DNA of 64,000 bases from contig NZ_CP059183.1 of the NCBI RefSeq assembly GCF_014251275.1, forward strand, positions 186,001-250,000, in the 5' to 3' direction. Under the pieces are notes generated by a model that worked only from the letters and a program-made list of their open reading frames with translations, searched no databases and was not told the DNA's origin. The stretch is from Blattabacterium cuenoti. GTDB lineage: Bacteria; Bacteroidota; Bacteroidia; Flavobacteriales; Blattabacteriaceae. The position numbers and the translations under genes were made by a program. Of this stretch, positions 45,367-53,584 are shown piece after piece. Every line of letters begins with the position of its first letter. Position 1 is the stretch's first letter.

Positions 45367-47697
45367 ATGAAAAACATGAATTTTTTTATTATTATTTTGT
45401 TATTTACTTTTTTTTCTTCTAGTTCTGTTTTTTCTAATTCGAAAGAAAAAGAATCTGAAGAAAATTTGTATTTGCGATTAGGAACACATGATGTAAATTA
45501 TTTTCCTACTAATTCGCCTTTTAAAGGTAATTTTGATAAAAAGTACCATAGTATTGATCCAGTAATTTCAAATGTTGGATTAGGATATGATATAAACAAA
45601 TATGTTGGAATTTGCTTAGATGCATCATTAGGATTGGTAGATAATCGAAGATGGGATATAGAAGATTCTTTATTTATTAACCTTACTAAAGGTGTAACCT
45701 TCCATGTATATCCAAACCATAAAATTGATCCTTATATTAGAATAGGTGGAGGTTATCACAAATTTAATAAATATGTAGATAAAGAATTATCAATTTCAGA
45801 AAAACATCTATTTAAAACTGAAAATAAAAACTTTGCTGTAGTAGATGGAGGATTAGGTGTAAATTTTTGGATGATTCCAAATTTAGGATTGAATTTACAA
45901 AGTACATATAATCATGTATTTGAAAATAAATCTCCAAATTATTTAGATTTTTGGAAACACAATATTGGATTAATTTTCCGTTTTGGTAGTTTACATGATA
46001 TAGATGATATAATAAAAAATAGAAATACTAACATATTATATAAAAAAAATAAAAACAAAAAAGTAAGTTCAATTGATAATAAATATGAACATAAACATTC
46101 TGTTATTCACAGTAATAAAGGAAAATCTAAAAAAACTAAAACTACTACTAATAAAAAGAATAAATCTATTTCTAAAACTAAAATATTAAATACTAATACT
46201 AATACTACTAATACTAATAATAGTAACGTTAATTGTTGTAATAATGATAATAAAAATTCAAGAGATAAAAATAAGGTAATAATTGATAATGAAAATAGTG
46301 ATGATAATAATATTATCAATAGTAAAAACAATAATGAAATAATTAACTTAAATTCAGATATAGATAAAGATGGCGTTTTAGATAAAGATGATTTATGTCC
46401 AAAAACATATGGATTAAAAGAATTTCAAGGTTGTCCAGAATCTGTTTATGTTAAAAAAAATCCTACTGTCCCAACTAAAAATAGTACAACATTTAATTTT
46501 ACTCCTTCTATAAATGAAAATATTCCTACTATAATTCCAAATGGGAAAACTATCCCATCTATTCTAAATACTAATGTAAAAAAAACAATAGTTAAAGAAA
46601 TTATTAAACCTAAAGCTAAAGGAAAAGGAGTAATAATATCAAATAAAAATATTCCAAAAAATATTTCTAATGTAAATAAAGGAAAGAATAAAGTAATAAG
46701 TTCTAAAAATAAAACACCTAAAGGAATTAAAACTAAAAGTAGTAGAGGAAGAGTTCCAGTTAGAGGAAGAGGAAGAGTTCCAGTTAGAGGAAGAGGAAGA
46801 GCTCCAGTTAGAGGAAGAGGAAGAGCTACAGTTAGAGGAAGAGGAAGATCCCCAGTTAGAGGAAGAGGAAGGGCCCCAGTTAGAGGAAGAGGAAGAGCCC
46901 CAGTTAGAGGAAGAGGAAGGGCCCCAGTTAGAGGAAGAGGAAGGGCCCCAGTTAGAGGAAGAGGAAGAGCCCCAGTTAGAGGAAGAGGAAGAGCCCCAGT
47001 TAGAGGAAGAGTCTCAATTAGAGGAAAATCAGCAGTTAGAAGAAAAACACCAGTTAGAAGAAAAGCACAAATTAGAAGAAAAGCACCAGTTAGAAGAAAA
47101 GCACTAGTTAGAAGAAAAGTACCAGTTAGAAGAAGAACTCCAGTTAGAAGAAAAGCACCAGTTAGAAAAAGAGTCCCAGTTAGAAGAAAAACACCAGTTA
47201 GAAGAAGAGGTAAAAATGTAGTTAGAAGAAGAGGTAAAAATGTAGTTAGAGGAAGAGGTAAAAGTGTAGTTAGAGGAAGAGGTAAGAGTGTAGTTAGAGG
47301 TAAAAATATAGTTAGAGGAAGAGGTAAAAGTGTAGTTAGAGGAAGAGGTAAAAGTGTAGTTAGAGGAAGAGGTAAAGGTGTAGTTAGAGGAAGAGGTAAA
47401 GGTGTAGTTAGAGGAAGAAGAAAAAGTGTGGTCAAAGGAAGAAGAAAAAGTATAGTTAGAGGAAGAAGAAAAAGTGTAGTTAGAGGAAGAAGAAAAAATG
47501 TAGTTAGAGGAAGAAGAAAAAATATAGTTAGAGGAAGAGTAAGAAGTAGAGTAATAACTAAAAAAAATAGAAAGATAACTACTAATACTAAAGAAAAAAA
47601 AATAAGTAGTAGTAATAACAACAAAAACAACAAAAATAAAAATCAAACTATAACAAAAAAAACAGATACAAATAATAAAACAAAAAAAAACAAATAA
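45367..47697 (+). CDS. OmpA-like outer-membrane protein with Arg-rich repeat tail
   Basis: The 776-residue product begins with a signal peptide (about residues 1-23). An OmpA-type eight-strand barrel follows (about 30-206), with strands ending in aromatic residues such as IGLIFRF. Next is an Asn/Thr/Lys-rich linker (about 210-330) and a TSP3-like calcium motif (331-357: DIDKDGVLDKDDLCP, then CP). Normally an OmpA_C peptidoglycan-binding domain would follow; I see none. Instead residues 463-724 are three tandem arrays rich in Arg, Gly and Lys (46753-47010, 47011-47208, 47209-47538), then a Lys/Asn tail. The barrel should anchor it in the outer membrane with the tail in the periplasm. The tail's function is unknown. 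Confidence 0.85.
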   Translation: MKNMNFFIIILLFTFFSSSSVFSNSKEKESEENLYLRLGTHDVNYFPTNSPFKGNFDKKYHSIDPVISNVGLGYDINKYVGICLDASLGLVDNRRWDIEDSLFINLTKGVTFHVYPNHKIDPYIRIGGGYHKFNKYVDKELSISEKHLFKTENKNFAVVDGGLGVNFWMIPNLGLNLQSTYNHVFENKSPNYLDFWKHNIGLIFRFGSLHDIDDIIKNRNTNILYKKNKNKKVSSIDNKYEHKHSVIHSNKGKSKKTKTTTNKKNKSISKTKILNTNTNTTNTNNSNVNCCNNDNKNSRDKNKVIIDNENSDDNNIINSKNNNEIINLNSDIDKDGVLDKDDLCPKTYGLKEFQGCPESVYVKKNPTVPTKNSTTFNFTPSINENIPTIIPNGKTIPSILNTNVKKTIVKEIIKPKAKGKGVIISNKNIPKNISNVNKGKNKVISSKNKTPKGIKTKSSRGRVPVRGRGRVPVRGRGRAPVRGRGRATVRGRGRSPVRGRGRAPVRGRGRAPVRGRGRAPVRGRGRAPVRGRGRAPVRGRGRAPVRGRVSIRGKSAVRRKTPVRRKAQIRRKAPVRRKALVRRKVPVRRRTPVRRKAPVRKRVPVRRKTPVRRRGKNVVRRRGKNVVRGRGKSVVRGRGKSVVRGKNIVRGRGKSVVRGRGKSVVRGRGKGVVRGRGKGVVRGRRKSVVKGRRKSIVRGRRKSVVRGRRKNVVRGRRKNIVRGRVRSRVITKKNRKITTNTKEKKISSSNNNKNNKNKNQTITKKTDTNNKTKKNK
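46753..47010 (+). repeat. Array A: 11 copies of a 24-nt (8-residue) unit
   Basis: Units read xPVRGRGR with x = V, A or S (one copy has T for P). Ten are full length and the eleventh is cut to APVRGR. Copies 6-11 are almost identical at nucleotide level, differing mainly by AGG or AGA before GCC, which suggests recent duplication. The GGGCCCC stretches are unusual in this AT-rich genome. Confidence 0.95.
47011..47208 (+). repeat. Array B: 11 copies of an 18-nt (6-residue) unit
   Basis: Units follow xxVRRK, for example TPVRRK, APVRRK, ALVRRK, VPVRRR; the first is VSIRGK and copy 4 is AQIRRK. It shares the VR core with arrays A and C but has a shorter period. Copies are more diverged than in array A. 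Confidence 0.93.
47209..47538 (+). repeat. Array C: 14 copies of a 24-nt (8-residue) unit
   Basis: Units follow GKxVVRGR with x = N, S or G; the last five start RK instead of GK. The fourth is cut to GKSVVR. Neighbouring copies are often pairwise alike, fitting stepwise duplication. The array ends at VRSRVITKK. Confidence 0.93.
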
Positions 47698-47740
47698 AGT
47701 AAAATATATTGTACATAATGTACATAAATAAAATAATATT

Positions 47741-47772
47741 AAACCTCTTGTTTATTTTATAACTAGAGGTTT
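47741..47772. terminator. Bidirectional terminator between the OmpA-like gene and tatC
   Basis: AAACCTCT (47741-47748) pairs with AGAGGTTT (47765-47772) around a 16-nt loop, followed on the plus strand by GTTTTTTTATTTTTTT. It lies 43 bp after the OmpA-like stop and just before the convergent tatC stop, so it can serve both genes. Confidence 0.75.
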
Positions 47773-47778
47773 GTTTTT

Positions 47779-48576
47779 TTATTTTTTTATTGCATAATAA
47801 GAAATATATATACTAATTTCATATAAAATTAAAAGAGGAACAAAAACTATAATTGTACTTAAAATATCTCCAGGAGTAATTGCAGAAGCAATAATTAACA
47901 TTATAAGTATAGCATACTTTCTATTTTTTTTTAAAAAAATATAAGATATTATTTTTATTTTAGATAAAAAAAATATGAAAAATGGAAATAAAAAAATAAT
48001 ACCCATAGAAAAAACAGAATATATAATCAAAGAAATATAATCAGATAAATCAAAAATATTTTTAGGTAATGAACTAATTTTGAAAAAATATCCAAAATTA
48101 ATTAAAAATGGAAATAATATATAGTATCCAAATAATACCCCACTAATAAATAATAGTGATATTATCCCTATAATTCCTTTAGAATATTTTTTCTCTTTTT
48201 TAGAAAGTGCAGGTTTTACAAACCTCCAAAACTCATATAAAATATATGGAAATGATAAAATTATTCCACCTATAATACAAGTAAATATGTATGTATTAAA
48301 TTGCCCAAATATTTTCCTATTTTGAATTTCCAAGTTTTTAGATAAAAATAAGATAGGTTTAAAATTAAATCCTAAAAAATTTCTTGTAAAATTAGAAAAT
48401 AAACGATAAGTAATAAAATCTTTTTTAGCTGGACCGAAGATGATACTATCAAATATAATGTTTTTATTATTCATTAAAACAATTGTAGTAATAACAATAG
48501 CAAAAAAACAATGTATAATATGTTTTCTAAGTTCTTCAATATGTTCCCAAAATGGAAATTGTTTTTCTTCACACAT
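47779..48576 (-). CDS. tatC: Sec-independent protein translocase TatC
   Basis: The 265-residue inner-membrane protein is the receptor of the twin-arginine pathway. It begins with the family motif FWEHIEELRKHII and has six predicted hydrophobic segments. The second loop holds IGGIILSFPYILYEFWRFVKPALSKKEKKY, which includes the conserved F-x-x-P-A-L-x-x-E. The tail ends in a hydrophobic stretch with ASAITPGDILSTIIVFVPLLILYE. No tatA/B gene is adjacent. Confidence 0.95.
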   Translation of the reverse strand: MCEEKQFPFWEHIEELRKHIIHCFFAIVITTIVLMNNKNIIFDSIIFGPAKKDFITYRLFSNFTRNFLGFNFKPILFLSKNLEIQNRKIFGQFNTYIFTCIIGGIILSFPYILYEFWRFVKPALSKKEKKYSKGIIGIISLLFISGVLFGYYILFPFLINFGYFFKISSLPKNIFDLSDYISLIIYSVFSMGIIFLFPFFIFFLSKIKIISYIFLKKNRKYAILIMLIIASAITPGDILSTIIVFVPLLILYEISIYISYYAIKK

Positions 48577-48638
48577 ATATAATTATAATCAAATTTTCAA
48601 TTAATTTAATTAATTAATTGAAAAAAAATAATTAAATC

Positions 48639-49649
48639 ATGAAATGTGGAATTATTGGTCTTCCTAATATTGGAAAATCTACATTTTTTAATATTATTTC
48701 TAATTCTAGAGTACTATCAGAAAATTTTCCATTTTGTACTATAGAACCTAATTATGGAATTATAAAGATTCCAGATAATAGATTAAAAGTACTAAACAAT
48801 ATAGTAAATTCTACTAAAATTACTCCATCTGAAATAAAAATAATAGATATAGCTGGATTAATTAAAGGAGCTCATAAGGGAGAAGGTTTAGGAAATAAAT
48901 TTTTATCTCATATAAGAGAAATTAATGTAATAATTCATATGATAAGATTTTTTGATAATACAGAAATTTCTCATGTAGAAGGGACGGTAGATCCTATTAG
49001 AGATAAGGAAATTGTAGATATGGAATTACAGTTAAAAGATTTAGAAACTGTGGAAAATACTTTAAAAAAAATTTATAAAAAAAAACAATTATATGAATAT
49101 AAAAATTTTTTGAAAAATATTATATCTTTTTTAAAAAAAGGACAAAATATTAGATCATACCCATTTACTAAAGAATATGAAAAAGAATATGCAAACAGGT
49201 TGCAGTTATTAACTATAAAACCAATACTTTACATATATAATATCTCAGAATTAAATAAAAAAACTATTTTTTATATAGAAGATATAAAAAAAATAATAGA
49301 AAAACAAAATTCAGATCTTTATGTTTTTCCTTTAAAAAATGTTACCCCACATGACATAGAAAAAATAATGAAAAAAATACAAAACTTACTACATTTACAA
49401 AATTTTTTTACAGTAGGAAAAAATGAAATTCGATCATGGATAGTTCCAACTCCATGTACTGCTTATGAAGCATCTTCTTATATTCATACAGATATACAAA
49501 AAGGATTTATAAAAGCTGAAATTATACACTATAATGATTACATTACATACAAATCAAAAGAAAAAATAAAAACATTAGGAAAAATACTTATAGTAGGAAA
49601 AAAATCATTAATTAATGATGGTGATATTATTCACTTCAAATTTAGGTAA
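48639..49649 (+). CDS. ychF: YchF/Ola1 family ATPase
   Basis: The 336-residue Obg-related ATPase associates with ribosomes. The P-loop is GLPNIGKST (residues 7-15). DIAGLIKGAHKGEGLGNKFLSHIRE is G3, and YNISELN replaces the usual GTPase G4 with the NxxE type that favours ATP. A coiled-coil insert lies in the middle, and the C-terminal TGS domain ends with LINDGDIIHFKF. It is about 27 residues shorter than E. coli YchF. Its 3' end overlaps the M42 peptidase gene by 8 bp. Confidence 0.94.
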   Translation: MKCGIIGLPNIGKSTFFNIISNSRVLSENFPFCTIEPNYGIIKIPDNRLKVLNNIVNSTKITPSEIKIIDIAGLIKGAHKGEGLGNKFLSHIREINVIIHMIRFFDNTEISHVEGTVDPIRDKEIVDMELQLKDLETVENTLKKIYKKKQLYEYKNFLKNIISFLKKGQNIRSYPFTKEYEKEYANRLQLLTIKPILYIYNISELNKKTIFYIEDIKKIIEKQNSDLYVFPLKNVTPHDIEKIMKKIQNLLHLQNFFTVGKNEIRSWIVPTPCTAYEASSYIHTDIQKGFIKAEIIHYNDYITYKSKEKIKTLGKILIVGKKSLINDGDIIHFKFR

Positions 49650-50730
49650 TGAAAAAATTTTCAAAATTTCTATTAATTTCTAATAAAGTTTCAAAAATTA
49701 ATGATATAGTTTTCTCAACATCTCTTTTATGAACCATTTCTACTGTAGTATGCATATATTTAAGTGGAAGTGATATTAAAGCAGATAAGACCCCTTTATT
49801 TGAATAAGCAAAAGCATCAACATCAGTTCCTGTTAATCTAGATGTTACTAAACGTTGAAATTCTATTTTATTGTTATTAGCAGTTTCAATAATAAAATTA
49901 CGAATTTTTCTTTTTATAGATTGAGAATACACAATAACAGGTCCTAATCCACATTTTATATCTCCTTCAATTTTTTCATCAATCATAGAAATTGAAGTAT
50001 CATGTGTAACATCTGTAACAATAGCTACATTAGGCTTAATATTTCTAGAAATCATTTTTGCACCTTTTAGTCCAATTTCTTCTTGAACAGAATTTACAAC
50101 ATATAACCCATATTTTAAATTAACATTGTTTTTAGTTATTAATCTAGCAACTTCTGCAATAATAAACCCTCCTATTTTATTATCTAATGCTCTAGAAACA
50201 AAATAATTGTTGTTCATAACAAAAAATTTATCAGGATAAGTAATAATACATCCTACATGAACTCCCATATTTATGGCTTCTTCTTTACTTGATACTCCTA
50301 TATCAACAAAAATATTTTCTATTTTAGGATATTTTTCTTCAAAAGATTTTCTAGTATGAATTGCAGGCCATCCAAATACTCCATATATTATACCTTTTTC
50401 TGTATGTATTACTACTTTTTTAGATGTAGCAATTTGATGATCTGAACCTCCATTACGAGATACATAGATAATACCATCTTTTGTTATATAATTTACATAC
50501 CACGATATTTCATCAGCATGTGCTTCAATAACCAATTTATATGAATTATCTGAATTTATAACTCCTACTGCTGTACCGAATAAATCTACATTTATTTTCT
50601 CTACGTAAGAATTAATATAATCCATCCATATTTTTTGTCCTTGATTTTCTTCACCTGATGGTGAAAAACTATTTAAATAATTTTCAATAAACTCAAAAGA
50701 TTCTGAATCAATTAAATAATTTTTTTTCAT
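49642..50730 (-). CDS. M42 family metallopeptidase
   Basis: The 362-residue dinuclear-metal aminopeptidase belongs to the glutamyl aminopeptidase/FrvX group. Metal ligands and catalytic residues are visible in VIEAHADEISWYV (His, Asp), RALDNKIGGFI (Asp), NSVQEEIGLKGA (catalytic Glu pair), VTDVTHDTS (Asp) and the terminal MHTTVEMVHKRDV (His). Family members form large tetrahedral dodecamers that trim peptides. It is convergent with ychF and 5 bp after dapF. Confidence 0.93.
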   Translation of the reverse strand: MKKNYLIDSESFEFIENYLNSFSPSGEENQGQKIWMDYINSYVEKINVDLFGTAVGVINSDNSYKLVIEAHADEISWYVNYITKDGIIYVSRNGGSDHQIATSKKVVIHTEKGIIYGVFGWPAIHTRKSFEEKYPKIENIFVDIGVSSKEEAINMGVHVGCIITYPDKFFVMNNNYFVSRALDNKIGGFIIAEVARLITKNNVNLKYGLYVVNSVQEEIGLKGAKMISRNIKPNVAIVTDVTHDTSISMIDEKIEGDIKCGLGPVIVYSQSIKRKIRNFIIETANNNKIEFQRLVTSRLTGTDVDAFAYSNKGVLSALISLPLKYMHTTVEMVHKRDVEKTISLIFETLLEINRNFENFFIT

Positions 50731-50735
50731 ATTGT

Positions 50736-51566
50736 TTATATTTCGTAATAAAGTCCTTTAAATACAAAATTAACTTTTCCAGTCAAATAAATTTTTTCAT
50801 ATTTTTTATTTGTTTCATTATCAACAGATACCAGTAAATCACCTCCCATAGTCTTTACTATAATTTTTTTTACAGTGTTTATTTTTTTTTTTTCATAAGC
50901 CGCGATTACTGATGCTACTACACCAGTTCCACAAGATAAAGTTTCATTTTCTATTCCACGTTCATAAGTACGTACTTTTACAGTATTATTATTAATTATT
51001 TGAACAAAGTTAACATTTACACCTTTGTTAAAATAAGGGGAACCATATCTAATTCTTTTTCCTTCCTCATATACATTGATTTTTTCTAGTTTTTTTTTAT
51101 TTTTATCTATAAAATAAATATGATGAGGGGATCCAGTATTTAAGAAAACATAATCTGAATTAATTTTTATCTTGTTTTTTTCTAAATCTATTAATCTTAT
51201 GGATACTAAGTTATTACCTTTAGTAAAACCATGATGACATCCTACTATTGATCTAAAGTAAAATTCTTTTTTTTCTTTTTCATTATTATAATCACCAAAT
51301 TTATTACAGAAAAAAATAGCACATCTTCCTCCATTTCCACACATTGTACTTTCCTTTCCATTGGAGTTATAATACTTCATATAAAAATCACTTTCATATT
51401 CATAATCTTTTTTAATTATAATTATTCCATCTGCTCCAATTCCAAAATTTCTATTACATAATTTCTTTAATAAAAAATGATTTTTATCTTTAATTTCATA
51501 TTTTCTTTCATCTATTAAAATAAAATCATTACCTGTTCCGTTTAATTTAAAAAAATTAAATTTCAT
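50736..51566 (-). CDS. dapF: Diaminopimelate epimerase
   Basis: The 276-residue cofactor-independent epimerase converts LL-DAP to meso-DAP. The catalytic cysteines are in STMCGNGGRC and TLSCGTGVVAS. FFKLNGTGNDFILID and NFGIGADGIIII are further markers. Its product is the substrate of MurE encoded downstream, which has the DAP-type DNPR motif. The M42 gene follows 5 bp downstream. Confidence 0.96.
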   Translation of the reverse strand: MKFNFFKLNGTGNDFILIDERKYEIKDKNHFLLKKLCNRNFGIGADGIIIIKKDYEYESDFYMKYYNSNGKESTMCGNGGRCAIFFCNKFGDYNNEKEKKEFYFRSIVGCHHGFTKGNNLVSIRLIDLEKNKIKINSDYVFLNTGSPHHIYFIDKNKKKLEKINVYEEGKRIRYGSPYFNKGVNVNFVQIINNNTVKVRTYERGIENETLSCGTGVVASVIAAYEKKKINTVKKIIVKTMGGDLLVSVDNETNKKYEKIYLTGKVNFVFKGLYYEI

Positions 51567-51671
51567 ATTTTAATAATCATAAAATAATGAATTTAACATT
51601 TTTTATTTTTTTATTCTATAAAACTATAAATTATAAATTATAATACAGTAATACTTATAATATTTTTACAC

Positions 51672-51679
51672 TATATTTG
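51672..51679 (+). promoter_or_regulatory. Candidate degP -7 element (TATATTTG)
   Basis: TATATTTG lies 41 bp upstream of the degP ATG at 51721, a suitable spacing for a leader of about 35 nt. No clear -33 element. Confidence 0.4.
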
Positions 51680-51720
51680 TTTTTAAGTTTAATTTTTAAG
51701 TATAAAATTTGTATTTTCTT

Positions 51721-53244
51721 ATGAATAAAAAAATAGTATTTTATATCATACTTAGTAGTTTTGTTAGTTCAATAATTAGCATTGCTGCATATAGTAAATA
51801 TTATAAAGAAGAAATTTCTAGATTTCCATTATATTCTTCATCTCATCCTATTTCAAAAAATAAATTAACATCATCAGAGACTTCATGGAATAATTATACA
51901 AAATATCCTGATTTTACAACAATTGTAGAAAAAACTATACATGCAGTAGTTAATATAAAAAATTATTCAAGAAAATATAACAACAATAGTAACACTGATC
52001 CATTTGATTTCTTTTTTGGTTTTCCAGATAATTTTGGAAACAGAGAAAGAAAACATCAAAAAAATGATATTACAGGACTTCATGGATCAGGAGTAATAAT
52101 ATCTCCAGATGGATATATTGTAACTAATAACCATGTTATAAAAGATGCTGAAAAAATAGAAGTCACACTTAATGATCAAAGATCATATAATGCAAAATTA
52201 GTAGGAACTGATCCTAGTACAGATGTAGCTTTACTAAAAATAAATGAAAAAAATCTCCCTTTCATTTATTTTTCAGATTCTAATAAAGTAAAAGTAGGTG
52301 AGTGGGTATTAGCAATTGGAAATCCATTTGATCTAAATTCCACAGTAACTGCAGGAATTATTAGTGCAAAAAATAGAAGTTTAGGAATTTTAAGGGAAGA
52401 TAATCAATCAGCTATTGAATCTTTTTTTCAAACTGATGCTGCTGTTAACTCTGGTAACAGTGGTGGAGCATTAATAAATACAAATGGAGAATTAATCGGA
52501 ATAAATACTGCTATTTCATCTTCTTCAGGAAATTTTATAGGATATAGTTTTGCAGCTCCCTCTAATCTTGTAGCAAAAGTAATACAAGATATTAAAAAAT
52601 ATGGGAAAGTACAACGTGCATTTTTAGGAATTAGGGGAATGGATTTATCAATAGTAGATTCTTTTAATTTAAAAAATTTCAATATAAAAACAAATAAAAA
52701 AATTAAACCACAACCTGGATTTTTAATTATAGAAATACTTGATGGAAGTGGAGCAAGTGATGCAGGTCTAAAATCAGGAGATATAATAAAGAGTATAGAT
52801 GGAGTATTAATAAAAGGTATTGCAGATTTATCATTTATAATAGGAACAAAACATCCTGGAGATAAAATAAAAATAGTGATTAATAGAAATGAAAATAATA
52901 AAATTTTTAATGTTATCTTAAAAGATCTCCAAGGAAAAACCAAAATAAGAAAAAAAGAAGAAATGTTCCTATCTAAGATTTTAGGAGCAACATTTGAAAA
53001 AATTTCTTTAAAAGATAAAAAAGATTTGGGAATTAATTATGGAATTTTAGTTAAAGAAATAATAAGTGGAAGATTAAGTACTCTAGGAATAGAAGAAGGA
53101 GATGTAATATTATCTATTAATGGAAAAAATATGGAAAAGCCAATTGATGTTAATAATGTTTTAAAAGGTTATTCAGGAGATGTAACAATAAAAGTTTTTA
53201 AACAAAATGGTCAAATATACATAGTAGGATTTGAAATGAACTAA
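51721..53244 (+). CDS. degP: Periplasmic serine protease/chaperone DegP (HtrA)
   Basis: I use the ATG at 51721; an upstream in-frame TTG at 51709 adds four residues before the signal. An N-terminal hydrophobic anchor/signal is at about residues 5-22. The trypsin-like domain has the triad H138 (NNHVI), D168 (STDVALLKI) and S247 (NSGNSGGALI). Two PDZ domains follow (about 300-390 and 415-507), including GSGASDAGLKSGDIIKSIDG. The 507-residue size suits DegP/DegQ. It should handle misfolded outer-membrane proteins, such as the OmpA-like protein nearby. Confidence 0.95.
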   Translation: MNKKIVFYIILSSFVSSIISIAAYSKYYKEEISRFPLYSSSHPISKNKLTSSETSWNNYTKYPDFTTIVEKTIHAVVNIKNYSRKYNNNSNTDPFDFFFGFPDNFGNRERKHQKNDITGLHGSGVIISPDGYIVTNNHVIKDAEKIEVTLNDQRSYNAKLVGTDPSTDVALLKINEKNLPFIYFSDSNKVKVGEWVLAIGNPFDLNSTVTAGIISAKNRSLGILREDNQSAIESFFQTDAAVNSGNSGGALINTNGELIGINTAISSSSGNFIGYSFAAPSNLVAKVIQDIKKYGKVQRAFLGIRGMDLSIVDSFNLKNFNIKTNKKIKPQPGFLIIEILDGSGASDAGLKSGDIIKSIDGVLIKGIADLSFIIGTKHPGDKIKIVINRNENNKIFNVILKDLQGKTKIRKKEEMFLSKILGATFEKISLKDKKDLGINYGILVKEIISGRLSTLGIEEGDVILSINGKNMEKPIDVNNVLKGYSGDVTIKVFKQNGQIYIVGFEMN

Positions 53245-53584
53245 TATTATTCATTTTTTTTTAATAATTTTAATTATTAATTTATTAATTAATATAACAT
53301 GAATAATTATAAATTGTAAATAAAATAATCATTAAATACAATAATAATAAAAATAATAAATATTAAATTAAATTTTTATGTTATTTTATATTAATATAAT
53401 CCCATAATTATCATATTTTGGGATTCTTTATAAGGTTAAAGGTTATATGTATAATCATAATTAATTATAATACCAAATATAATACCAACAATCAATAACA
53501 CAACCAAAAACACAAAATACAATTTATAATATAAAAATATAAACATTATTTATGATTATTGTATAATTAAAAATTTTTTCATAT
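53245..53584. other. Gene-free gap of 340 bp between degP and rsmH
   Basis: No coding frame is supported. A hairpin with arms AATCCCA (53398-53404) and TGGGATT (53419-53425) and a 14-nt loop lies in the middle without a strong U-tract. mraZ, which normally starts dcw clusters, is absent from this gap. Confidence 0.65.
53398..53425 (+). terminator. Possible weak terminator hairpin
   Basis: AATCCCA and TGGGATT form a 7-bp stem with a 14-nt loop, 153 bp after degP. CTTTATAAGG follows, so the U-tract is poor. It may instead be a structure in the rsmH leader. Confidence 0.35.

Noticed and set aside
46753-47538. Regular repeats as a possible CRISPR array
   Set aside because: The units are contiguous, in frame, contain no unique spacers and code for protein; no cas genes nearby.
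46446-47646. Long minus-strand open frames (395 and 180 codons) over the repeat region
   Set aside because: They are mirror images of the tandem repeat: Leu/Pro/Thr- or Ser/Asn-repeats with no start context or domain. The plus frame has a signal peptide and barrel.
51709-51720. TTG start for degP
   Set aside because: ATG at 51721 gives the normal signal segment; the extra four residues add nothing.
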